DNA from: JAIVJN01 sp036732565
GTDB taxonomy: Bacteria; Acidobacteriota; Vicinamibacteria; Vicinamibacterales; UBA2999
Length of the DNA stretch: 16,615 nucleotides
NCBI GenBank assembly: GCA_036732565.1
Contig: DAINCF010000101.1
Location: 1 to 16,615, forward strand
Reading direction: 5' to 3'
A program made the position numbers and the translations under genes. The notes under the pieces are model-generated. The model was given only the letters and a program-made list of their open reading frames with translations. It was not told the origin of the DNA and did no database searches. Positions 6,630 to 14,112 of this stretch are shown here, one piece after another. The stretch's first letter is position 1, and each line of letters starts with the position of its first letter.

Positions 6630-9122
6630 ATGGCTGAGACAGAAGGCGGCCGCCTCCCGGTCAACATCGAAGACGAGATGAAGCGTTCGTACCTGGATTA
6701 CGCGATGAGCGTAATCATCGGGCGAGCGCTGCCTGACGTCCGCGATGGTCTGAAACCCGCCCACCGTCGCGTGCTGTTCGCGATGCGGCAGATGGGCCTC
6801 GCCTCGAATCGCGCCTACCGCAAGTGCGCGAAGGTCATCGGTGAGGTCATCGGCAACTACCATCCGCACGGCGACGTGCCGGCCTACGACACGCTCGTCC
6901 GGCTGGCGCAGGACTTCAACATGCGCAAGACCCTGGTGGACGGCCAGGGCAACTTCGGATCGGTCGACGGCGACATGCCTGCCGCCTACCGTTATACCGA
7001 GGCGCGTCTCGAAGCGCTCGCCGAAGCGTTGATGGCGGACCTGGACAAAGACACGGTCGCTTTCGTCCCCAACTTCGACGAGACCACGACAGAACCGACG
7101 GTCTTTCCCGCGCCGTACCCGAACCTGCTCGTCAACGGATCCACCGGCATCGCCGTCGGCATGGCCACCAACATCCCGCCCCACAATCTGGGCGAGGTGA
7201 TCGACGGCGTGGTCTGGCTGATCGAGAACACGTTGATGAAGGCCGACGACCCCGAGCGCACGGTCTACACGCGTGAGCAGAAGCTGAAGGAGCTGATTCG
7301 GCTCATGCCCGGCCCGGACTTCCCGACGGGTGGTGCGGTGGTCGGCCGGCGCGGGGTGCACGAGGCCTACATCACCGGGCGCGGCGGCATCCAGGTGCGC
7401 GCCAAAGCCGAGATCGAGCAAACGAAGAAGGGCGACCGCCAGCAGATCATCGTCACCGAGATTCCGTATCAGGTGAACAAGTCGAAGCTGCTGGAGCGCA
7501 TGGCCGAGCTCGTGCGCGAGAAGGTCATCGAAGGCATCTCGGACCTTCGCGACGAGTCCGACCGCGACGGCATGCGCATCGTCGTCGAGCTCAAGCGCGG
7601 CGAGGTCGGCGAGGTCATCCTCAACAACCTCTACAAGCACACGCAACTGCAGCAGACCTTCGGCATCATCATGCTGGCCATCGTCGCCGGCCGGCCGAAG
7701 GTGCTGGGACTCATCGACATCCTCGAGCACTTCATCGAGTTCCGCCGCGAAGTGGTGCGCCGCCGGATCGAGTTCGAGCTGCGCAAAGCGGAAGCGCGGG
7801 CGCACATCCTCGAAGGCCTCAGGATCGCGCTCGACAACCTGGACGCCGTGATCACGCTGATCCGGGGGTCGAAGAATCCGCTCGAAGCCAAAGGTGGCCT
7901 CGTCACGCAGTTCGGCCTGACCGACATTCAGGCGCAAGCCATTCTCGACATGCAGTTGCAGCGCCTGACCGGCCTGGAACGCCAGAAGATCCTCGACGAG
8001 CTCGCGGAGCTGATGGCGCTGATCAATCGCCTGAGGACTATCCTCGCGAGCCAGCCGATGCTGCTGCAGATCATCCTCGACGAGCTGAAGGTGGTGCGAA
8101 CGAAGTTCGCAGACCCGCGCCGGACGGTGATTCTCGACGAGGAAGGCGAACTGAGCATCGAGGACCTGATCACCGACGAAGACGTCGCGGTAACGGTCAC
8201 CGATACCGGGTACATCAAGCGCACGCCGCTGAGCACCTACCGGAATCAGCGCCGCGGCGGCAAGGGCCGCATCGGCATGCGCACCCGCGAAGAGGACGTC
8301 GTCAACCACCTGTTCGTCGCGTCGACGCACTCGTATCTCCTGATCTTCTCGGATCGGGGCCGGGCCTACTGGCTGAAGGTGCACGAGATTCCCGACGTCG
8401 GCGCGGACGGGCGCGGCAAGTCGATCGCCAATCTCGTGCAGATGGCGGAGGGCGAGAAGATCGCGGCGATGCTGGCGGTTCGGGAGTTCGACGGCACCCA
8501 CTTCGTCGTGATGGGCACCAAGCGTGGAACGGTCAAGAAGACCGAGCTGTCCGCGTTTGCCAACCCACGCGCCGGCGGCATCATCGCCATGGGCATCGAG
8601 GACGACGATGCGGTGATGGCGGTGCGGCTGTCGGATGGCGAGAGCGAGATCTTCATCGGGTCGCGGGACGGCATGGCGATTCGGTTCCACGAGACCGACG
8701 TCCGTTCGATGGGACGCACGGCGTACGGCGTTCGGGGCATTCAGCTGCGGCCGGGCGACGAGGTCGTCTCGATGGAGGTCGTCAAACCGGGCGGCACGCT
8801 GTTGACGATCACCGAGAAGGGCTACGCCAAACGCACCGATCTCGAGGAGTATCGGGTGCAGAGTCGCGGTGGCCTGGGCCTCAAGAACGTCGAAATCACT
8901 GAGAAGAACGGCAAGGTCGTCGCCATCGCGCAGGTCCACGACGAGGAGCTGCTGGTCATCACCGAGCAGGGCAAGATTCTGCGCACGCCAGCGACCGACA
9001 TCCGCACGATTGGCCGCGCCACGCAGGGCGTCCGCGTCATCGAGCTGGAGGGAGAGGACACTGTTGTCTCGGTCGCGCTCGTCGACCGTGACGAGTCGCT
9101 TGTCGAACGGGACGAAGAGTAG
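6630..9122 (+). CDS. gyrA: DNA gyrase subunit A
   Basis: DNA cleavage and rejoining subunit of gyrase, 830 residues. The N-terminal breakage domain starts VNIEDEMKRSYLDYAMSVI. Catalytic Tyr122 is in YRYTE, with supporting Arg32, His78 and His80. Numbering here coincides with E. coli through Tyr122. The quinolone pocket reads GNYHPHGDVPAYDTL, so residue 83 is Val (not Ser), 84 is Pro (not Ala) and Asp87 is kept. The GyrA box QRRGGKG at 540-546 identifies the subunit as GyrA rather than ParC, and is followed by the repeated strands of the C-terminal DNA-wrapping pinwheel. The tail is acidic (DRDESLVERDEE). ATG 6630 lies 82 bp after gyrB. There is no strong Shine-Dalgarno. The E. coli-specific insertion in the tower region is absent. 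Confidence 0.98.
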   Translation: MAETEGGRLPVNIEDEMKRSYLDYAMSVIIGRALPDVRDGLKPAHRRVLFAMRQMGLASNRAYRKCAKVIGEVIGNYHPHGDVPAYDTLVRLAQDFNMRKTLVDGQGNFGSVDGDMPAAYRYTEARLEALAEALMADLDKDTVAFVPNFDETTTEPTVFPAPYPNLLVNGSTGIAVGMATNIPPHNLGEVIDGVVWLIENTLMKADDPERTVYTREQKLKELIRLMPGPDFPTGGAVVGRRGVHEAYITGRGGIQVRAKAEIEQTKKGDRQQIIVTEIPYQVNKSKLLERMAELVREKVIEGISDLRDESDRDGMRIVVELKRGEVGEVILNNLYKHTQLQQTFGIIMLAIVAGRPKVLGLIDILEHFIEFRREVVRRRIEFELRKAEARAHILEGLRIALDNLDAVITLIRGSKNPLEAKGGLVTQFGLTDIQAQAILDMQLQRLTGLERQKILDELAELMALINRLRTILASQPMLLQIILDELKVVRTKFADPRRTVILDEEGELSIEDLITDEDVAVTVTDTGYIKRTPLSTYRNQRRGGKGRIGMRTREEDVVNHLFVASTHSYLLIFSDRGRAYWLKVHEIPDVGADGRGKSIANLVQMAEGEKIAAMLAVREFDGTHFVVMGTKRGTVKKTELSAFANPRAGGIIAMGIEDDDAVMAVRLSDGESEIFIGSRDGMAIRFHETDVRSMGRTAYGVRGIQLRPGDEVVSMEVVKPGGTLLTITEKGYAKRTDLEEYRVQSRGGLGLKNVEITEKNGKVVAIAQVHDEELLVITEQGKILRTPATDIRTIGRATQGVRVIELEGEDTVVSVALVDRDESLVERDEE

Positions 9123-9155
9123 TAGGCTCTGCCAGCCTTCAGAAGGAGGAACCGA

Positions 9156-9884
9156 ATGGTTCGATCCAGAGTCAACGGGACTTTGCTGATCGCGCTCCTG
9201 ATTGCTCCCTTCGTCGTGGTCGCGGTTGCCTGCTCTCGAGCGCCCGAGCAGCAGATGCTGACGCAATTCTTCCGGGCGGCTCGGGCTCGGGACAACACCA
9301 CGCTGGGCATGATGTCGGCGGTCTCGTTCACTCCCGCTGAGCGCGGCGTGGTGACCGACTTCGACATCACGTCCGTCAGCCCGGAGCAACGAGCGCGCCT
9401 CGACCTCAAGGGCTTCATCGACGCGCAGCGCAAGGCGCGCGAAGCCGAAGCCGAGTTCGCCAAGCGCAAGAAGGAATACCAGGACGCCAACCTGACCGCG
9501 ATCGAGCAGGTCTTGAAGCTCGAGCGCGACCCCAAAGCGAAGCTGACACCCGCTCAGCAGAAGATCAAAGCCGACTGGGACAAGCTGCGTGAAGAAACGG
9601 GCACGTTTGCCAAGGCGACGGCCGCAGCACGGGCGGCGCTCGGCAACGCCACGGGCCCGGCGGAGGCGTCGCTGACGCAGCCCGGGCAGCCGGCCCTCGA
9701 CCCCGAAAAGTTCGACGGCGAGCTCTTGACCAAGTCGGTGACGCTGAACGCACAGGTTCAGGCGCCGAACAGCGGTCCGACGTCGCAGAAAACGTTGGTG
9801 GTCACCATGCAGCGCGTGGTCGGCAAGCTCGGTGGCGAGGCGCGCGAAGGGCGATGGGTGATCACGCAGATCACCGGCGCGTGA
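9156..9884 (+). CDS. Hypothetical secreted lipoprotein, function unknown
   Basis: A 242-residue protein I do not recognise. It starts MVRSRVNGTLLIALLIAPFV, then VVAVACSRAP: a basic start, a hydrophobic core (about 9-25) and a cysteine at 26 in VAVAC. This resembles a lipoprotein signal peptide, though Ala at -3 is not ideal. The mature part begins with a helix (PEQQMLTQFFRAARARDNTTLGMM). A long charged helical stretch follows (about 80-160, many Lys/Glu/Ala, possibly coiled coil), then a Gly/Pro-rich hinge and a beta-like C-terminus ending GRWVITQITGA. The ATG has the best ribosome-binding site in the window (AAGGAGGA, 9143-9150). It starts 33 bp after gyrA, so it is probably cotranscribed with it. 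It would act in the periplasm or at a membrane. It converges with pcrA. Confidence 0.8.
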   Translation: MVRSRVNGTLLIALLIAPFVVVAVACSRAPEQQMLTQFFRAARARDNTTLGMMSAVSFTPAERGVVTDFDITSVSPEQRARLDLKGFIDAQRKAREAEAEFAKRKKEYQDANLTAIEQVLKLERDPKAKLTPAQQKIKADWDKLREETGTFAKATAAARAALGNATGPAEASLTQPGQPALDPEKFDGELLTKSVTLNAQVQAPNSGPTSQKTLVVTMQRVVGKLGGEAREGRWVITQITGA

Positions 9885-9885
9885 T

Positions 9886-9945
9886 CGGCGGCCGAAAGGC
9901 CGGCCGCGACGAAGTCTTCGCAGGGGCCGCCCTTCAGGGCGGCCC
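9886..9945. terminator. Two-hairpin intergenic element, copy 2; likely bidirectional terminator
   Basis: Hairpin 1: CGGCC, GAAA tetraloop, GGCCG (9889-9902). The spacer starts GCGACGAAG and holds the small palindrome GAAGTCTTC (9911-9919). Hairpin 2: GGGCCGCCC (9924-9932), loop TTCA, GGGCGGCCC (9937-9945), 9 perfect pairs. The order and many bases match copy 1. It lies between convergent genes: it begins just after the lipoprotein stop and overlaps the end of pcrA. A two-way terminator role is therefore plausible, although no T-run is present. Confidence 0.55.
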
Positions 9946-12222
9946 AACCATCTCAAGCTTTGCGTACCGGGCGCGCAGCGTCTTTTGTCCGACTGACGTG
10001 AACCGCACGACGAGCTTGACATCGTCATCGAGCTCCTCGACGGTGACGATGGTGCCGACACCGAACTGCGAGTGTCGCACCTTGGCGCCCGTACGGAACG
10101 TCATGTTGACCGGCGACTGATCTTCGTCCTCGTAGGCGTAGACCGCCGTCTGCTCGCGCGCGGCGCTGCCGTCGCCGCGCGGCCCCTTGCGGCCGTATGG
10201 ATTCGGCCGAAACTCCCAGCCTCCGCGCGGCGGTCGATACGACGAACTGTACGACGGCAGCTCTTGTCGAACGAGATCCGCGGGGATCTCTTCGATGAAG
10301 CGCGACGGCTCGGTCGACTGGTATTCACCGAAGACACGCCGCCTCGCCGCGTTGGTCAGCACCAGCCGCGACCGCGCTCTCGTGATCCCTACATAGCAGA
10401 GCCGCCGCTCCTCTTCCATTTCCGCTTCGTCTTCGGCCGAACGCGAATGCGGGAACAGCCCTTCCTCCAGGCCCGCAAGCACGACGACGGGAAACTCCAG
10501 CCCTTTCGCGGAGTGCAGCGTCATCATCAGCACGCGTGCGTCGCCCTTGCCGTTCTCTTTGTCGACGTCGGACAGGAGCGACAAGCGATCGACGAACGAG
10601 CCGAGCGAGGGTTCATCCTCACGCGATTCGAACTCGCGCGCCGCGGAGACGAGCTCGGCCAGGTTCTCGATGCGAGCTTCGGCCTCCTCGCTGCGCTCCT
10701 CCCGTAGATCGCGAAGGTAGCCGGATTGATCCAGGGTCTTGCCGAGCGCGACCGACACGCTCTCGCGCCGGGCCATCTCCGCCAGCCCATCGACCAGCTC
10801 GCGAAAGGTGGTCAACGACGCCATCTGACGGCCAGAAAACACTCGCCGATCGATGCCGGCGTTGATGCGGGCCCACAGCGAGTTCGACGAGGTCGCGGCC
10901 TGGAGACCGGCCAGGAGCGGCGGCAGATCGTCGGTCGCGCCGACGTCGATCTGCTCCACCGCGTCCATGACGCCCTTGCCGATGCCGCGCGCGGGGACGT
11001 TGATGATCCGCCGCACCGCCACGTCATCGTGCGGATTGAGGATCACCTTGAGATAGCTCAAAGCGTCCTTGATTTCCTTCCGCTCGTAGAAGCCGACGCC
11101 GCCGAGGACGACGTAGGGGATGTTGGCCTGGCGCAGCGCATCCTCGACCGCGCGCGACTGGGCGTTGGTGCGATACAGCACCGCCATCGTGTTCCGCACG
11201 TCGTCTGTCAGCGTCACGCGCGCGGTACGGGTGATGAAGTCCGCCTCCTCGAGCTCGTCGTTGCCGCGGAAGTAGACGATCTTCTCGCCGCCCTTGCGAT
11301 CGGTCCAGAGCGTCTTCTCCTTGCGGTTCTTGTTGTTGCTGATCACCGCCGACGCGGCGTCGAGGATGACCTCGGTGGAGCGATAGTTCTGCTCGAGACG
11401 CACGACCGTGGTCTCGGGAAAGTCGTGCTCGAAGTCCATGATGTTGCGCAGATCGGCGCCGCGCCACTTGTAGATGGACTGGTCGGGATCGCCAACGACG
11501 CAGAGGTTGCGGTGAAGCCCGGCAAGCAGCGTGACGAGCAAGTACTGCGGACGGTTCGTGTCCTGATACTCGTCGACCATCACGTACTTGAACTTGGCGG
11601 CGTAGCGCTCCCGAACGTGCGGGCGCTCCTGGAACAGGTCGACGGTCTTGAGCAGCAAATCATCAAAGTCCAGCGCGTTCGCGTCCTTGAGCTGTCGCAC
11701 GTAGGCCTCGAACAGCTTGCCGATCTCCCGGTCCTTCGGGTTCCAGCTCTTCGCGAACGTGTCCGGGCCCTCCATGCGGTTCTTGGCATGACTGATGCGC
11801 GACAGCACCGCCCGCGGCTGATACGACTCGTCGTCGAGTCGCTGTTCTTTGATGAGCTGCTTGACGACGGATTGCTGATCGGCGGAGTCGTAGATGACGA
11901 AATCGCGGGACAGTCCGATGTTCGGCGCCTCGCGTCTCAACAGGCGTGCGCACAGGGCGTGGAAGGTCGAGATCCACATCGCGCGGCAGTTCATGTCGAG
12001 CAGCGTTTCGACGCGCGTGCGCATCTCTTCGGCCGCCTTGTTCGTGAACGTGACGGCCAGCAGTTCGTCCGGCTTCGCGAACTGCTCGGAGACGAGATAG
12101 GCGATGCGGTGCGCGATGACGCGCGTCTTTCCGGAACCCGCGCCCGCAAGAATCAGGAGAGGTCCGTCTGTCTGACGAACGGCGTGCTGCTGTTCCGGAT
12201 TGAGCGAGGAGAGGAAGTCCAA
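9934..12222 (-). CDS. pcrA: UvrD/PcrA-type ATP-dependent DNA helicase
   Basis: A 762-residue superfamily 1A 3'-5' helicase for repair and removal of proteins from DNA. Motifs in order: Q-motif LNPEQQHAV (7-15), Walker A AGAGSGKT (26-33), Ia TFTNKAAEEM, II VMVDEYQDTN (214-223), III GDPDQSIYKWRGA (244-256), IV EQNYRST (277-283), V TLHSAKGLEF and VI YVGITRARSRL. A linker rich in Gly/Pro/Arg precedes a C-terminal Tudor-like module (VRHSQFGVGTIV...LRARYAKLEMV), which favours PcrA/UvrD over Rep. The start codon is TTG at 12220-12222; an in-frame stop lies five codons upstream, and no other start fits. GGGGGAG sits directly before it. The glmS stop is only 7 nt upstream, so translation is likely coupled. 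The last codons and stop lie in a hairpin. Confidence 0.95.
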   Translation of the reverse strand: MDFLSSLNPEQQHAVRQTDGPLLILAGAGSGKTRVIAHRIAYLVSEQFAKPDELLAVTFTNKAAEEMRTRVETLLDMNCRAMWISTFHALCARLLRREAPNIGLSRDFVIYDSADQQSVVKQLIKEQRLDDESYQPRAVLSRISHAKNRMEGPDTFAKSWNPKDREIGKLFEAYVRQLKDANALDFDDLLLKTVDLFQERPHVRERYAAKFKYVMVDEYQDTNRPQYLLVTLLAGLHRNLCVVGDPDQSIYKWRGADLRNIMDFEHDFPETTVVRLEQNYRSTEVILDAASAVISNNKNRKEKTLWTDRKGGEKIVYFRGNDELEEADFITRTARVTLTDDVRNTMAVLYRTNAQSRAVEDALRQANIPYVVLGGVGFYERKEIKDALSYLKVILNPHDDVAVRRIINVPARGIGKGVMDAVEQIDVGATDDLPPLLAGLQAATSSNSLWARINAGIDRRVFSGRQMASLTTFRELVDGLAEMARRESVSVALGKTLDQSGYLRDLREERSEEAEARIENLAELVSAAREFESREDEPSLGSFVDRLSLLSDVDKENGKGDARVLMMTLHSAKGLEFPVVVLAGLEEGLFPHSRSAEDEAEMEEERRLCYVGITRARSRLVLTNAARRRVFGEYQSTEPSRFIEEIPADLVRQELPSYSSSYRPPRGGWEFRPNPYGRKGPRGDGSAAREQTAVYAYEDEDQSPVNMTFRTGAKVRHSQFGVGTIVTVEELDDDVKLVVRFTSVGQKTLRARYAKLEMVGPP

Positions 12223-12229
12223 CTCCCCC

Positions 12230-14074
12230 TTATTCTACCGTGACCGACTTCGCGAGATTCCTCGGCTGATCGACATCGCAGCCACGACGCACGGCGACGT
12301 AGTACGCAAGAAGTTGCAACGGCAGCACGATCGCGACCGGCGCAAGCGTGGGCACCACCTGTGGGACGGAGATGATCGAGTCGGTGTTGCCATCGAGCAG
12401 TCGCCACAGCGTGTCGTCGCCGACCGTGTTCACCGCGATGACGCAGCCGCCGCGTGCCTTGGCTTCTTGAATGTTCCCGAGCATCTTCTCGTAGACGTGA
12501 TCGTTGGGCGCGATCGCCACCACTGGCATCTGCTCGTCGATGAGCGCGATGGGTCCGTGCTTCATCTCGCCGGCGGGATAGCCCTCGGCGTGGATGTACG
12601 AGATCTCCTTGAGCTTCAGCGCCCCCTCGAGCGCGATCGGGTAGTTGATGCCGCGCGCGAGGTACAGAAAGTCCTTCCGCGTGTGGAACCGACCCGCGAT
12701 CTCCTCGATCTGCTTGGCGCTCCTGAGGATCTCCTCGAGCTGCTGCGGCAGCCGCAGCAGGTTCTCGATGTGCCCGCGCGCGGCATCGGTGCTCAAGGCC
12801 TCGCGCACGCGGCCCAGATGCAAGGCGAGCAAGTAAAGCGCCACGAGCTGGCAGGTGAAGGCCTTCGTCGACGCCACACCAATCTCTGGCCCGGCGTGCG
12901 TGTAGAGCGTGCCTTCGGCTTCGCGCGTCGCCATGCTGCCGACGACGTTGCAGATGGCGAGGCTCCGAGCGCCCTTGCCTTTTGCCTCGCGCAGCGCGGC
13001 GAGGGTATCGGCCGTCTCACCCGACTGCGTGATGACGACGGTCAGGTTGCGATCCCCGACGATCGGATCGCGATAGCGGAACTCGGAGCCGTAATCGACC
13101 TCGACCGGAATCCGCGCCAGCGCCTCGATGAGGAACTTCCCCACCAGCGCGGCGTGCCACGAGGTGCCGCAGGCGATCAGCGACACTTTCTCGACGGCTT
13201 GAAAGTCCTTGGTCGTCAGCGCCATTTCGTCGAGGAAGACCTGGCTCGATTCCAGCGAGACGCGGCCGAGGATGGTCTCGCGGACGGCGTTCGGCTGCTC
13301 GAAGATCTCCTTGAGCATGAAGTGCTTGTATCCGGCCTTCTCGGCCATGACCGGATCCCACGTCACGCGCTGCGGCGCGCGGTCCAGCGGCGTGCCGTCG
13401 AGCGTGGCGAACGCCGCATTGCCGCGGGTGACCGTGACCATCTCGCGGTCGCCCAGGAAGACGACGTCACGTGTATGCTGCAGAATCGCCGGCACGTCGG
13501 AGGCCACGACGAACTCGCCGTCGCCCAGGCCGACGACGACCGGCGGGCCATTGCGGACCGCCACGATTTTATCCGGATCGTGCGATGCAATCAGCACGAT
13601 GGCAAAAAGGCCGCGCAGTTGCTGCATCGCGCGTCGCACGGCGCCGTCGAGGCCATCGTCTTTCCACTCACGCTCGACCAGGTGCGCGACGACCTCGGTA
13701 TCGGTCTCGGTGACGAAGCGGTGCCCCTGCGACTGCAGCTCGCGCTTCAGGTCCAGGTAGTTCTCGATGATGCCGTTGTGGACGACAACGATGCGGCCGG
13801 AGCAATCGCGATGCGGGTGCGCGTTCTCTTCCGTCGGTCGCCCGTGCGTCGCCCATCGCGTGTGGCCAAGGCCGTAGGCGCCATCGAGCGGCGAGCCGTT
13901 GATCACGTGCTCGAGATTCGCCAGCTTTCCCGCGCTGCGGCGAATGTCGACGCCGTGATCGGTGACCACGGCGACGCCCGCGGAATCGTAGCCGCGATAC
14001 TCGAGTCGCCTGAGCCCTTCGATGAGGACAGGCACGACAGGTTTAGGACCGAGGTAGCCGATGATGCCGCACAT
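12230..14074 (-). CDS. glmS: Glutamine-fructose-6-phosphate aminotransferase (isomerizing)
   Basis: Makes glucosamine-6-phosphate from fructose-6-phosphate and glutamine, the first committed step to UDP-GlcNAc; cytoplasmic, 614 residues (E. coli 609). ATG 14072-14074 gives MCGIIGYLG, with Cys2 becoming the N-terminal nucleophile after Met removal; the frame is open further upstream but a longer start would bury it. The glutaminase domain shows LEYRGYDSAG, GHTRWATHG and NGIIEN. Two SIS sugar-isomerase domains follow, with ACGTSWHAALVGKFLIE, TQSGETADTLAAL and EISYIHAEGYPAGEMKHGPIAL read in pieces. The C-terminus DQPRNLAKSVTVE is nearly the same as in E. coli and carries the catalytic lysine. 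A GAAGG site lies about 6 nt upstream. The gap to glmU is only 38 bp, so there is no room for a glmS ribozyme. Confidence 0.97.
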   Translation of the reverse strand: MCGIIGYLGPKPVVPVLIEGLRRLEYRGYDSAGVAVVTDHGVDIRRSAGKLANLEHVINGSPLDGAYGLGHTRWATHGRPTEENAHPHRDCSGRIVVVHNGIIENYLDLKRELQSQGHRFVTETDTEVVAHLVEREWKDDGLDGAVRRAMQQLRGLFAIVLIASHDPDKIVAVRNGPPVVVGLGDGEFVVASDVPAILQHTRDVVFLGDREMVTVTRGNAAFATLDGTPLDRAPQRVTWDPVMAEKAGYKHFMLKEIFEQPNAVRETILGRVSLESSQVFLDEMALTTKDFQAVEKVSLIACGTSWHAALVGKFLIEALARIPVEVDYGSEFRYRDPIVGDRNLTVVITQSGETADTLAALREAKGKGARSLAICNVVGSMATREAEGTLYTHAGPEIGVASTKAFTCQLVALYLLALHLGRVREALSTDAARGHIENLLRLPQQLEEILRSAKQIEEIAGRFHTRKDFLYLARGINYPIALEGALKLKEISYIHAEGYPAGEMKHGPIALIDEQMPVVAIAPNDHVYEKMLGNIQEAKARGGCVIAVNTVGDDTLWRLLDGNTDSIISVPQVVPTLAPVAIVLPLQLLAYYVAVRRGCDVDQPRNLAKSVTVE

Positions 14075-14112
14075 ATATGCCTTCGACTTGCTCCGCTCGC
14101 GCAGGGGGCAAG

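Noticed and set aside
3953..9122. Topoisomerase IV (ParE/ParC) as an alternative for the two topoisomerase genes.
   Set aside because: The GyrA box QRRGGKG, the acidic tail, the long GyrB form and the position next to dnaN all indicate gyrase.
6504..10061. An open frame of 1185 codons on the minus strand, antisense to gyrA and the lipoprotein gene.
   Set aside because: Composition is an Arg/Leu/Asp/His-rich mirror of the sense codons in GC-rich DNA and shows no domain. gyrA is unmistakable on the other strand. The length comes from third-position GC bias.
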